From assembly GCF_002313155.2 (NCBI RefSeq), contig NZ_NWFK02000001.1:1984001-2048000 (forward strand): a DNA stretch of 64,000 nucleotides, given 5' to 3'. This document shows positions 1 through 12,291 of the stretch, piece by piece. Position 1 is the first letter of the stretch. Every line of letters starts with the position of its first letter. The translations under genes were made by a program, and so were the position numbers. The notes under the pieces were generated by a model, which had not been told where the DNA came from, searched no databases, and saw only the letters and a program-made list of their open reading frames with translations. The stretch comes from Psychrobacter sp. FDAARGOS_221 (GTDB taxonomy: Bacteria; Pseudomonadota; Gammaproteobacteria; Pseudomonadales; Moraxellaceae).

Positions 1-1
1 T

Positions 2-484
2 CTGGCTACCAGTGGTCTGATGCGTGTAGAGCTAAGCGACCGTATTCGTGAAGAGATTGATATTGATATCAGTTTACCTGCGGTGGGTCAGGGCGCATTG
101 GCTATTGAGTGTCGTGATGGTGATGAGGCAGTATTGAGCCTGCTTAAACCATTAAATGATGGTCAAGCCCGTATCCGCTTGATTGCTGAGCGTGCCTTGA
201 ATCGTCGCTTAGAAGGTGGCTGTCAGGTGCCGATTGCTGCATTTGCGGTGATTGAAAAGCAGTCAGAAAACAGCCATGACAAGAGCCTATGGTTGCGTGG
301 ACGTGTAGGTACAGAAGATGGTCAGACATTATTAAAAGCGGACAAGCGCATTGCTTTATCAGGCAATCAAGCCGAGCGTGAAGCGCAAGCTGAACAGTTG
401 GGTATTGATGTCGCCGATCAGTTATTGTCACTGGGCGCCGATGGCATCTTAGCGGATATTTATAATAATAAAGATGGTGAATAA
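2..484 (+). CDS. hemC: Porphobilinogen deaminase (hydroxymethylbilane synthase), C-terminal part
   Basis: Cut by the left edge; the frame is open from base 2. HemC condenses four porphobilinogen molecules into hydroxymethylbilane in tetrapyrrole synthesis. The fragment holds the region-2 end (LATSGLMRVEL), the LPAVGQGALAIE segment and the C-terminal domain with RRLEGGCQVPIAAFA, whose cysteine anchors the dipyrromethane cofactor in this family. About the last half of the protein is present. hemD follows 78 bp downstream on the same strand, the usual hemCD order, so the two are probably co-transcribed. The ATG at base 20 is an internal methionine and not the true start. Confidence 0.95.
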   Translation: MATSGLMRVELSDRIREEIDIDISLPAVGQGALAIECRDGDEAVLSLLKPLNDGQARIRLIAERALNRRLEGGCQVPIAAFAVIEKQSENSHDKSLWLRGRVGTEDGQTLLKADKRIALSGNQAEREAQAEQLGIDVADQLLSLGADGILADIYNNKDGE

Positions 485-562
485 GCATTTATAGATACAC
501 TCTGTTTAATTAAATGAGTCATCATCTGTCACCCAAAAGCCTCTAACTCAAAAGCTGCTGCT

Positions 563-1342
563 ATGATTTTTGTGAATACCCGTCCTACCAGTCGTGCCAC
601 ACCGTTAACGCAAGCCATGCAAGCTAAAGGGCTGACGGTGTTATCCATGCCACTGCTTGAGCTGGTAACGATAGATATTAGTGAGCGTGAGCAGCAGTAT
701 CAGCAGGCTTTTTGTCAGCAGCCCGATAAATATCAAGCATTGGTGGTGGTCAGTCCTACCGCAGCACGTCAGGGGTTGGCTGCCTGTCCGAAAGGCTTTA
801 TTCCCAGTCCTAATTGTGCGGTGATTGCGGTGGGTCATGCCACCGCAGAGGTCTTGCGACAAGCAGGCTGGCAGGTTCAATGCCCCGATGAATATAGCAA
901 TGAGGGTATGATGCGTATGCCCGAAATCTCACGCTTGCAGCAAGGCAATCATCTTCTGGTATGGCGCGGGCGTGGTGGGCGACGTGTGCTGGTTAACTTC
1001 TTGCAAGACAATGGGGTGAATGTCGATGCCATTGCTTGGTATCAGCGTCAGTGTCCTGCACAAGCAGCGGAGCTGTTTTCACAGATGCAGCAACAGCTTA
1101 AGCAGCTGGCATCAAGCGCTAAACCGGTCGTGTTGATAAGTAGTGGTGAGGCCTTTAGCAATTGGCGACAGTTGATGGCTGATAGCACTCAGTATGAGTT
1201 AGAAGATTTTGATTATTTGGCATTTGGTAAGCGTTTGACTCAGATAATCACTGATTTGCAGCTACCTTGTGTGCGCCTTGAGCATTTAGACAATGATGAG
1301 GTGTGGCGAGGGGTGCAAGCGGTTAATAATAAGTCCGACTAG
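563..1342 (+). CDS. hemD: Uroporphyrinogen-III synthase
   Basis: 259 residues, close to the family length of about 250. HemD cyclises hydroxymethylbilane to uroporphyrinogen III with inversion of ring D. The protein is a typically divergent HemD: N-terminal VNTRP start, VVVSPTAARQGL, AIAVGHATAEVLRQAG, LVWRGRGGRR followed by the second-domain switch VDAIAWYQR, then VLISSGEAFSNW. The call rests on these segments and on the position directly after hemC. The ATG start has no strong Shine-Dalgarno sequence, consistent with read-through from hemC. Confidence 0.93.
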   Translation: MIFVNTRPTSRATPLTQAMQAKGLTVLSMPLLELVTIDISEREQQYQQAFCQQPDKYQALVVVSPTAARQGLAACPKGFIPSPNCAVIAVGHATAEVLRQAGWQVQCPDEYSNEGMMRMPEISRLQQGNHLLVWRGRGGRRVLVNFLQDNGVNVDAIAWYQRQCPAQAAELFSQMQQQLKQLASSAKPVVLISSGEAFSNWRQLMADSTQYELEDFDYLAFGKRLTQIITDLQLPCVRLEHLDNDEVWRGVQAVNNKSD

Positions 1343-1389
1343 CCAATAACATACTAAGCCAACAACATGCTAACCGGCAATAAAGTAGT

Positions 1390-1434
1390 TATTAATAAAA
1401 TAGGCATCAATAAAATAGCCATTAATAAAACAGT
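1390..1434. repeat. Three imperfect 15-bp tandem units in the hemD-thioesterase gap
   Basis: Three adjacent 15-bp units, TATTAATAAAATAGG, CATCAATAAAATAGC and CATTAATAAAACAGT, lie between hemD and the thioesterase gene. The surrounding 184 bp is very AT-rich. No terminator is apparent. Function unknown; probably slippage-derived. Confidence 0.6.
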
Positions 1435-1526
1435 GACTTATAAAATCAACACGATTAACACGTAATGCATCAATACCTATTAATACGCATTAATGTAATG
1501 ACAATAAACCATCAGGATCAGTAATA

Positions 1527-2009
1527 ATGAGCAGCAGCCAGAACACCATGAATACCGCTAACGACTTTGATACCCCAGAAGCACTACAGCACTTTCCCAG
1601 TATCTACGTGCAGCCCGTCATTTGGAATGATATGGATGCGTTTAATCACGTTAATAACGTGGTGTATTATCGTTACGCTGAGTCTGCTCGTATCAACTAT
1701 TTGTTTAATATCAATGCCTTTTCTGATGAGGTGACTACAGTGCTGGCCCAATCTAGCTGTACCTATTTAAGACCGGTTACCTTCCCAGATACATTATTAA
1801 TCGGCGTGCGTACCAAAAAGCTAGGCAATAGCAGTATTGTGATGGAATATTGCTACTATAGTACTGCTCAACAGGCGGTGGTGGCGACCGGTGACTCAGC
1901 CTTGGTTCGCTTGAACCAAGATGCCACTGCCAAAGTGACTTGGAGTGAGACTGAACGTAACGATATCCTAGCGTTTGAACAAAGCGTTGGGCATACGCCA
2001 GAGTCTTAA
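1527..2009 (+). CDS. Acyl-CoA thioesterase, 4HBT hotdog family
   Basis: 160 residues with a single hotdog domain. The segment VIWNDMDAFNHVNNVVYYRY (about residues 31-50) is the 4-hydroxybenzoyl-CoA thioesterase-type active-site signature; Asp37 and His41 are the likely functional residues. Members hydrolyse acyl-CoA or acyl-ACP thioesters in the cytoplasm; the substrate cannot be told from sequence. The next gene begins 2 bp after the stop codon, so the two are translationally coupled. The ATG at 1527 is the first in frame; a second methionine at residue 8 is possible. Confidence 0.85.
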   Translation: MSSSQNTMNTANDFDTPEALQHFPSIYVQPVIWNDMDAFNHVNNVVYYRYAESARINYLFNINAFSDEVTTVLAQSSCTYLRPVTFPDTLLIGVRTKKLGNSSIVMEYCYYSTAQQAVVATGDSALVRLNQDATAKVTWSETERNDILAFEQSVGHTPES

Positions 2010-2011
2010 TA

Positions 2012-2986
2012 TTGTCATTATTTAATCTATTATTTGGCAGTCGTAACCGTGCCTCGGGTGCTTCTAAACCGCAGACACCTGAGCTGCCACATCTGGACAG
2101 TAGCCTATATCCGTTGACGCTGACGTCTCTGGCAAATCTAAAACCATCGCAACCCAGCACTCAAAGCAACGCTCAAAATGAAGTTAATCATCACAGCTTT
2201 GATTCTGCCTATCAGCTGCTGTTGACGCTATGTCCATTATTACAGTCATCATCACACAGTGAGTTCGACAATCAACTAGACAATGAGCTCATGCTCAGCA
2301 TGACGCAAGACTTTAGTCAGCAGCTACAGCACAACAGTGTGTATCAAGACTGGATTAACTTCACGGTGTTTGGCAGTTACGTGCAGCGCAGCTTCAGTGC
2401 TTTTTACCGTCAAAGTGAAGACGTATTCAACGCTGACATGCCTGACATATTACGCCATGAGTTAATGCGCCATACTCAGCGACTTCCGGCTGAGCAAGTA
2501 TTGTTGTGTGCAGGTCAGATTCCAAGCAGTGTTCGCCAAGAACAGCTGTTGCTAACCACTCTAAACCCTTTGCACGCAATGGCTAGTGCCTGTGATTTGG
2601 CAGACTTTTATCCGGCATCGGCTGGTTTTGATGTATCAAAAAAGTCACAAACATTTGCGTCACACTCATTGAAGCAGAGTGGGTCATTAAACAAATCGAC
2701 AGCCACTTCTGACATCATATTAAATGTGATTGCCACTACTTCAGATAAGGTCAAAGCCTTTGCCATTAAGCATAATAAGCGCACACGAGAGCGATTACGT
2801 CATGAGGTGATGATTTTAGATTTTGCTTATCTGATACTGGTGAAGGAAGAGCGGGTAGCGCCCAAACAAGAGCAGGCTGGCACTGAAGTCGATAACCAAA
2901 GTGTTGATAGTCGATTAGCAGATAAAGCCCAAGCAGATACCCAGTCAGAAAAAGGTGTTCTGATTAGACATTATAAGATTGGATAG
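2012..2986 (+). CDS. Hypothetical protein coupled to the thioesterase
   Basis: 324 residues, not assigned to any family. The start is TTG, 2 bp after the upstream stop, so translation probably depends on coupling. The N-terminus (MSLFNLLFGSRNR) is short and hydrophobic but not a convincing signal peptide. Residues 20-60 are Ser/Gln/Pro-rich, the middle is helical (LMRHTQRLPAEQVLLCAGQI), a basic stretch (KHNKRTRERLRHEV) precedes a hydrophobic FAYLILV, and the tail is acidic and polar. Codon use resembles the neighbours. A rho-independent terminator follows directly. Possibly a lineage-restricted cytoplasmic protein; function unknown. Confidence 0.75.
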   Translation: MSLFNLLFGSRNRASGASKPQTPELPHLDSSLYPLTLTSLANLKPSQPSTQSNAQNEVNHHSFDSAYQLLLTLCPLLQSSSHSEFDNQLDNELMLSMTQDFSQQLQHNSVYQDWINFTVFGSYVQRSFSAFYRQSEDVFNADMPDILRHELMRHTQRLPAEQVLLCAGQIPSSVRQEQLLLTTLNPLHAMASACDLADFYPASAGFDVSKKSQTFASHSLKQSGSLNKSTATSDIILNVIATTSDKVKAFAIKHNKRTRERLRHEVMILDFAYLILVKEERVAPKQEQAGTEVDNQSVDSRLADKAQADTQSEKGVLIRHYKIG

Positions 2987-3004
2987 TCACTCGAGAGGGA
3001 GTCG

Positions 3005-3040
3005 CCCCAGCTAATGATTGATTTAGCTGGGGTTTGTTTT
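3005..3040 (+). terminator. Rho-independent terminator after the thioesterase operon
   Basis: Perfect 9-bp stem (CCCCAGCTA with TAGCTGGGG) with a 10-nt loop, followed by TTTGTTTT. It lies 18 bp after the stop codon of the hypothetical gene. Confidence 0.9.
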
Positions 3041-3125
3041 AGTTAACGGCTTTTGTAGCGATGTTTAGTCGCTAGTATTTAATTAAACTGAACTGATTAT
3101 AAGCTAATGTCAGAGATTAAATCAG

Positions 3126-3761
3126 CTATTTAGTACCGAAGATTTTATCGCCAGCATCACCAAGACCAGGGATGATATAGCCGTCTTTATTTAAGTGGCT
3201 GTCTAGCGCTGCGGTATAAATCTTAACGTCAGGGTGGGCTTCGTTAACCGCACGTACGCCTTCTGGTGCAGCGACTAATACCAAGGCTTTAATGCTACAG
3301 CAGCCTTTTTGCTTCAGCATATCAATGGTTGCGACCATCGAGCCGCCAGTTGCTAGCATCGGGTCAATAATCAGTGCTGGGCGTCTATCTACGTCGGCCA
3401 CTAATTTCTCAAAAAACGGCACTGGTTGTAGCGTTTCTTCATCACGCTGTAAGCCAACCATTGAGATTTTTGCGGTTGGAATCAGATCAAGTACGCCATC
3501 TAGCATACCCAGACCGGCACGTAAGATAGGCACGACAGTGATGGTTTTACCCACGATTTGTTCCCCTTTAATCTCACTGCCATCCCAACCTTCCATCGCA
3601 AACTCTTCAATTTCAAAGTCACGACACGCTTCATACGCCATTAATCGTGCAAGCTCACTGGTTAAGGTGCGAAATTTATAGGTGCTGCACTTTTCGCGCA
3701 TTAAGCTTAATTTGTGACGCACCAATGGGTGAGTGATGATTTCTATATTTAAATTAGTCAT
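3126..3761 (-). CDS. upp: Uracil phosphoribosyltransferase
   Basis: 211 residues (E. coli Upp has 208). It makes UMP from uracil and PRPP in pyrimidine salvage. The PRPP loop [12 protein letters not shown] is present, as are the conserved [10 protein letters not shown] segment and the C-terminal uracil-binding [15 protein letters not shown] sequence sits before the ATG. It is a lone gene facing the upstream terminator, with a 400-bp region behind its start. Confidence 0.97.
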   Translation of the reverse strand: MTNLNIEIITHPLVRHKLSLMREKCSTYKFRTLTSELARLMAYEACRDFEIEEFAMEGWDGSEIKGEQIVGKTITVVPILRAGLGMLDGVLDLIPTAKISMVGLQRDEETLQPVPFFEKLVADVDRRPALIIDPMLATGGSMVATIDMLKQKGCCSIKALVLVAAPEGVRAVNEAHPDVKIYTAALDSHLNKDGYIIPGLGDAGDKIFGTK

Positions 3762-4165
3762 AAAACCTCGTTGCCGCCTTTAGTAGGTGGTGATTTGATA
3801 GCCCTAGTTTATTAATATGAACCTGTATAAATTCACGTCTTTTGAAATGTATTAATCAACAGACTTTTGAACATTCATTTCAGAACAGTCATTTGAGAAT
3901 GATAATTAACCTAATCCCAGTTATGAAAACAGCTGCCATATAAGCGCACGGCTGTCCTATTTAACACTTAGGATTGTTACCAAACAATTATACCAATAAA
4001 ACAAATGCAACAAATAAACTTCCTAGTTTAGCTATGCTAGATAATGTTGCCTATTAACTTTCATGACTTACGTTAGCTTTCATGATTAACGACACACATT
4101 GGCTATATTACGTATTAACTATATCGCGTTAGCTATATATAAATAGAAGGACAGTAATCACTCAC
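3762..4165. other. Divergent intergenic region between upp and the UDG-family gene
   Basis: About 400 bp, AT-rich. It must hold the promoters for upp (minus) and the glycosylase-like gene (plus), but no clean -35/-10 pair was recognised. Around 4051-4140 short imperfect repeats occur (TTAACTTTCATGA / TTAGCTTTCATGA, and TTAACTATAT / TTAGCTATAT). No gene seen. Confidence 0.5.
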
Positions 4166-4855
4166 ATGAATACAGCAGATCAGGTATTTCTAGAAGGGGT
4201 TAGACCCGACAGTATAGAAGAAGACAGCCAAGCAGGGCAGGGCGATAGTGAGCGCCATGTCGAGGATCACCCTTTCCCGCCTGTATTGCCTACTGATGCT
4301 GACATTATGATGATGGGTACTTTTCCGCCCACTGAAGATAAGTGGGGCATGCCATTTCACTACCCTAACTTCTACAATGACATGTGGAGGATTTATGGCG
4401 CTGTCTTTTTTGATGATCCTGACCATTTTCGAGATGGCGATGAAAAAGGCTTCGACCCTGAGCGTATCAAAGCCTTTTTAAAAGAGCGTCGCATTGCATC
4501 ATGCCCTACAGTCAGAAAGGCAATCCGCGAACAAGGTAATGCTTCAGATAAGCACTTAACCATTGTCGAACCTGTCGCCTTGAATGACGTATTAGCGCAG
4601 CTACCGAAGGTGCACACCATCTTCACTACCGGCGGTAAGGCGACCGAAATTCTGATGACCTTACTTGCAGAGAACCAGGGCAAGGCTATTGCGAAGTCTA
4701 AATGGCCCAAAACCAACCAGCGTATTGACTATCTATATAATGATAGGCAACTTAGCTTATATAGACTGCCGTCAACCTCTAGAGCATATCCTTTATCGTT
4801 TACTAAAAAGGCAGCGGCCTATCGTGAGTTCTTCCAATCAGTCGGTAAGCTATAG
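4166..4855 (+). CDS. Uracil-DNA glycosylase superfamily protein
   Basis: 229 residues. The core carries GTFPP (residues 51-55) followed by FHYPNFYNDMW (64-74), matching the motif-1 region of the UDG/MUG superfamily (G-T-x-P-S plus an aromatic/Asn stretch). A C-terminal LPSTSRAY at about 201-208 resembles motif 2 (L-P-S-P-S-x-A). This suggests base-excision of uracil, hypoxanthine or another damaged base, but substrate is not predictable and activity is inferred. The first 40 residues are acidic and probably disordered. An AAGGA lies about 14 bp upstream of the chosen ATG, a longer spacing than ideal. Confidence 0.75.
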   Translation: MNTADQVFLEGVRPDSIEEDSQAGQGDSERHVEDHPFPPVLPTDADIMMMGTFPPTEDKWGMPFHYPNFYNDMWRIYGAVFFDDPDHFRDGDEKGFDPERIKAFLKERRIASCPTVRKAIREQGNASDKHLTIVEPVALNDVLAQLPKVHTIFTTGGKATEILMTLLAENQGKAIAKSKWPKTNQRIDYLYNDRQLSLYRLPSTSRAYPLSFTKKAAAYREFFQSVGKL

Positions 4856-5020
4856 AGTATTGCAGTTAATATGATACATAACTATCTATTTGAACAATGA
4901 CTATGTCATTAATTAGCAGCTAACTAGTTAAGCTAATCCCAATGAATCCCCGAATTAACCCAATAAACCCCACCAAACCGACTAAATCTATCTAAAAAGA
5001 GATAAATATAAAAAAGGGGG

Positions 5021-5048
5021 TTGACGGCAATTTAAAACAGTATATAAT
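5021..5048 (+). promoter_or_regulatory. rRNA operon promoter P1
   Basis: TTGACG and TATAAT separated by 16 bp. This is the first of three similar tandem promoters ahead of the 16S gene; a GC-rich GCCCC follows the -10. Confidence 0.85.
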
Positions 5049-5194
5049 ACGCCCCTGTTCAGACAAAAGGGCGAAAGCTTAGCGCTAAAAACTGAGTAAA
5101 AACAGTTATTTAGATAAAGTTGAGTTAGAGCTGGTTTCGGATATGTTGCAAGCGTATTAAAAGCAACAAATATCAAATAAAACGAAACAAAGTC

Positions 5195-5222
5195 TTGACA
5201 AGAAAAATAAAGCGTCTATAAT
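5195..5222 (+). promoter_or_regulatory. rRNA operon promoter P2
   Basis: Consensus TTGACA and TATAAT separated by 16 bp, with an AT-rich stretch upstream that could act as an UP element. TATAATACGC is shared with P1. Confidence 0.9.
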
Positions 5223-5330
5223 ACGCACCTTATCGGGACAACGGAAGCGACCTTTGGGTTGGTCTGGTGTTTTGGTGAAATGATAAAGATTTAGATTTTA
5301 AAATATTTAAATCTTACCGAATAAAAAAGC

Positions 5331-5358
5331 TTGACAGATATTAAAATGATGATATACT
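5331..5358 (+). promoter_or_regulatory. rRNA operon promoter P3
   Basis: TTGACA and TATACT separated by 16 bp, about 285 bp before the 16S gene. The preceding 50 bp is A/T-rich. Confidence 0.8.
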
Positions 5359-5457
5359 GGATGGCTCGCAAGTAACACTAACCATCTTAAATTAAGAATG
5401 AGTTTTTGATTACATGCACAACTTACCTTGGACGACAAGATAAGTCAACTATTTAAA

Positions 5458-5505
5458 AGCTAAAATCAAAGAACAACTTGTGTGGATTTTTGCTAATACA
5501 GAATG
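5458..5505 (+). other. 16S leader arm of the pre-16S processing stem
   Basis: This leader segment is nearly the reverse complement of 7183-7232 in the 16S-tRNA spacer, including an unbroken match over AATCAAAGAACAACTTGT. In the transcript the two would pair around 16S to form the RNase III processing stalk expected in bacterial rRNA operons. A boxA-like TTCTTTAAAG follows at about 5614-5623 but is tentative. Confidence 0.8.
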
Positions 5506-5640
5506 CGATAAGAAATTATCATTCATTATTAGTAGAAAAACTCGAAGTTAATTCATTATATGAAACATACGGAAAGCAAATTTGCTAGTAACGAATGAGC
5601 CAAGTTTAGAAGCTTCTTTAAAGAGCTTCATAGCAAGATT

Positions 5641-7175
<1,535 letters not shown>

Positions 7176-7182
7176 ACAAAAG

Positions 7183-7232
7183 CATTCGGTTAGCAAGAAT
7201 TCACAACAAGTTGTTCTTTGATTTAGCAAGCT
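7183..7232 (+). other. Spacer arm of the pre-16S processing stem
   Basis: Complementary to 5458-5505 over about 45 nt with a few bulges. It also contains GTTGTTCTTTGATT, which resembles a boxA antitermination element just ahead of the tRNA genes. Confidence 0.75.
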
Positions 7233-7237
7233 CTGAA

Positions 7238-7314
7238 GGGTCTGTAGCTCAGCTGGTTAGAGCACCGTGTTGATAACGCGGGGGTCATAAGTTCAAGTCT
7301 TATCAGACCCACCA
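7238..7314 (+). tRNA. ileT: tRNA-Ile (anticodon GAT)
   Basis: 77 nt with encoded CCA. The acceptor stem GGGTCTG pairs with CAGACCC. D-arm TAGCTCAGCTGGTTAGAGC, anticodon stem CCGTG/CGCGG around TTGATAA (anticodon 7272-7274), and T-loop GTTCAAGTC are all present. Standard position in the 16S-23S spacer. Confidence 0.97.
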
Positions 7315-7325
7315 TTATCCTATAC

Positions 7326-7401
7326 GGGGCCATAGCTCAGTTGGTAGAGCGCCTGCCTTGCACGCAGGAGGTCAGGAGTTCGACTCTCCTTGGCTCCACC
7401 A
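7326..7401 (+). tRNA. alaT: tRNA-Ala (anticodon TGC)
   Basis: 76 nt with encoded CCA. Acceptor GGGGCCA pairs with TGGCTCC; the anticodon stem CCTGC/GCAGG encloses TGC (7359-7361); T-loop GTTCGACTC. It lies 11 nt after tRNA-Ile. Confidence 0.97.
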
Positions 7402-7728
7402 TAATAGGTGCAGATAATCAGAGTGGATAAAGTAGAATTAAGTGATTATTTAGTTGTTAAATAATAAATTACTTACTTCTGTTTTATACAGAGAATATAT
7501 GACGATCTGATGAAGACGTTATTACTATTTAAAAACATAGATATGAGTTGTAATACGGTTAAACGATGAATCATTCACTGAGCCATTGTTTAACCAGTAA
7601 CCAACCTTTTAATGACATCAGTTGTTATCCCAAGGGGTTGGTTACAAAGTAAAGAGAACTGAATCAAGCGTAAATTATCAAGGTGATATCGTTATAATTG
7701 CTGAACATAAGACCCTTTGGGGTTGTAT
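7402..7728 (+). other. tRNA-Ala to 23S spacer with hairpins and the pre-23S 5' arm
   Basis: No gene. It holds two inverted repeats (GGTTAAAC...GTTTAACC at about 7557-7595 and TAACCAACC...GGTTGGTTA at about 7600-7648). From 7682 on, a segment complementary to the region after 23S forms the 5' arm of the 23S processing stem. Confidence 0.7.

Positions 7729-7735
<7 letters not shown>
7682..7735 (+). other. 5' arm of the pre-23S processing stem
   Basis: Nearly the reverse complement of 10570-10627. The match includes GTTGTATGGTCAAG against CTTGACCATACAAC and GATATCG against CGATATC. This is the RNase III stalk enclosing 23S rRNA. Confidence 0.8.
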
Positions 7736-10569
<2,834 letters not shown>

Positions 10570-10578
<9 letters not shown>

Positions 10579-10627
10579 ACAACACCCAAGTGGTTTTAGT
10601 ATGTCGCCAATTATTTCGATATCATCC
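10570..10627 (+). other. 3' arm of the pre-23S processing stem
   Basis: Complementary to 7682-7735 over more than 50 nt with small bulges. It overlaps the last bases of 23S. Confidence 0.75.
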
Positions 10628-10712
10628 TGATGATTACTTGATTCAGGTTCTTGATATACTAGTCAATACAAAGTTAAGTAAATAACTTAACCAACTCATA
10701 TCTATACCCCCT

Positions 10713-10829
10713 TTGCTGACGACAATAGCACGATGGAACCACCTGATCCCTTCCCGAACTCAGAAGTGAAACATCGTAGCGCCAATGGTAGTGTGGTTCG
10801 CCCATGTGAGAGTAGGTCATCGTCAGCTC
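10713..10829 (+). rRNA. rrf: 5S ribosomal RNA
   Basis: About 117 nt. It contains the conserved CCCTTCCCGAACTCAGAAGTGAAAC split across the standard loops and the closing helix TGCTGACGA with TCGTCAGC. It lies about 135 nt after 23S. Ends are approximate by 1-3 bases. Confidence 0.95.
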
Positions 10830-10841
10830 CCTATACCTAAA

Positions 10842-10876
10842 AGCCCCCGCTCAATCCGAGCGGGGGCTTTTTCTTT
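10842..10876 (+). terminator. Rho-independent terminator of the rRNA operon
   Basis: Perfect 11-bp GC-rich stem (AGCCCCCGCTC with GAGCGGGGGCT), 5-nt loop, then TTTTTCTTT. It starts 13 bp after 5S. Confidence 0.97.
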
Positions 10877-10885
10877 GTGCGTATT

Positions 10886-10913
10886 TTGACTTTAGTTTGT
10901 GATATGGTATTAG
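10886..10913 (+). promoter_or_regulatory. Possible promoter of the HNH gene
   Basis: TTGACT and TATTAG with a 16-bp spacer, 30 bp before the HNH start codon and directly after the rRNA terminator. The -10 is a 4/6 match, so this is tentative. Confidence 0.4.
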
Positions 10914-10942
10914 CATAAATCTTTGATTAGGAAAACACTAAC

Positions 10943-11722
10943 ATGTCTCGGAAGTGCCCTAAGCCTAGTGTGATAAAAGCATTATTTGCTCACTCTGGTA
11001 ATCAATGTGCATTTGAAGGGTGTAATCAACAGTTAATAAATCATAAAAATCAATTTATTGGTCAAATCTGCCATATAGAAGCAGCAAGTCCAGGTGGTGA
11101 AAGATATAATCCTGAAAGTAATGATGAAGAACGGAGAGGTTATGATAACTTGATCCTATTTTGTTACCCTCATCATATAGAGACGAATGATACAGTAGAG
11201 TTTACAGTTGAAAAATTAAAGCAAATAAAACAAAATCATGCACGTGCTTTTAAAGATAACCATTTCAATTTAAGTGAAAAGCAATTGACTTCTATTACTA
11301 ATGAAATAAGTAAATACTGGGAAGAAGTTGAATTTATTAATAAGTTTGAACATATCTACCCTGATTTAGCTATGGAAGTTTCTGGAGACCGCCAGTTTCT
11401 TGATATAACTGCTAACTTAAGAGAGTTGATTGGGAAAGTTGAGAATATTTTAAGTTGTCTAGGTGAAAGCGATGTAAGATTAGAACAAGATTTTAAGGAT
11501 TTATTAAGAAAGCAAGATATTGATATTGGTATATTTGATGAAGTTGATTATTATGAGAACCCTTTTATAAATCGTAATTGGGAGTCCCATAATTTATCTG
11601 TTCCAAATCTAATGCAAAAAATTAAGATTGATTTATTATCAGTTGAAATTAAGTTTCTTGAAGAGTATTTAAAAAATAATAGTGATGATCAAGATATAAA
11701 AGAATATTTTTATAAGCTATAA
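10943..11722 (+). CDS. HNH endonuclease-domain protein, orphan accessory gene
   Basis: 259 residues. The N-terminal domain is a zinc-bound HNH nuclease: Cys22 and Cys27 (NQCAFEGC), then ICHIEAASPGGERYN (residues 42-56, with Cys43-His44), Asn69 (YDNLILFC), Cys74 and His77-His78. This variant often occurs in defence-associated proteins. Residues 100-259 are helical and charged and were not matched to any family; they may be a sensing or partner-binding domain. The gene is markedly more AT-rich than its neighbours, starts 67 bp after the rRNA terminator, and has an AGGA about 10 bp before the ATG. Probably acquired; target and activation are unknown. No partner gene is next to it. Confidence 0.85.
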   Translation: MSRKCPKPSVIKALFAHSGNQCAFEGCNQQLINHKNQFIGQICHIEAASPGGERYNPESNDEERRGYDNLILFCYPHHIETNDTVEFTVEKLKQIKQNHARAFKDNHFNLSEKQLTSITNEISKYWEEVEFINKFEHIYPDLAMEVSGDRQFLDITANLRELIGKVENILSCLGESDVRLEQDFKDLLRKQDIDIGIFDEVDYYENPFINRNWESHNLSVPNLMQKIKIDLLSVEIKFLEEYLKNNSDDQDIKEYFYKL

Positions 11723-11853
11723 GCTAAAAGCTAAATTGAAAGATTATGCAAAATCATCAGTATATGCTGACTAAAAATGTATCACTTACAAACGAAAGAG
11801 ATTCACACAACCAAGAACAATACGGACTCAAGGTTTAGCCGAGCGAAGAGCTC

Positions 11854-12117
11854 TTATTGAAATAGATCCATAATATCCTCGTTATTTTCAAATTCAAGCG
11901 TAAGTTGCTCTTTTTGGCGCTTACGCATTCGCTCAATTCTTTGTTTACGTCCAGCAATCAGTCTTAGTACTTCACGCCTCTCTTCATTGCTCATCCTAAG
12001 CCATAACTGGCGCTCTTGACGGCTACGCAAACAGCCAAAGCAATATCCTTTTTTATTGCTTTGACAGACGCCGACACAAGGGCTTTCTATTTCAAATAGC
12101 TCTATTTGATCAAACAT
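11854..12117 (-). CDS. DUF1289 family protein
   Basis: 87 residues. The N-terminal half has the DUF1289 pattern: ESPCVGVCQSNKKGYCFGC (four cysteines, C-x3-C ... C-x2-C) followed by SRQERQLWLRMSNEERREVL. The cysteines suggest a metal or Fe-S site, but no biochemical role is established. The C-terminus is charged. It is a single gene in the opposite direction to the HNH gene. Confidence 0.85.
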   Translation of the reverse strand: MFDQIELFEIESPCVGVCQSNKKGYCFGCLRSRQERQLWLRMSNEERREVLRLIAGRKQRIERMRKRQKEQLTLEFENNEDIMDLFQ

Positions 12118-12291
12118 ATTTTCTTTACCAGTATTGACTTGCTACTTTGATACGCACAAAGATATCAGAATAAGCTTATATTATTTAATCAATTTTAGCA
12201 TGATTACCTTATCAGGTTGTTTGATGCATTATAGTCTGGTTGATTATTTAATAAATTAATTAATTAATAGCTAAAGTGAATAGAGGATGCA

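Noticed and set aside
4041..4145. Short TTAGCTTTCATGA-type repeats as a CRISPR-like array
   Set aside because: Units are too short, irregular and without unique spacers of constant length.
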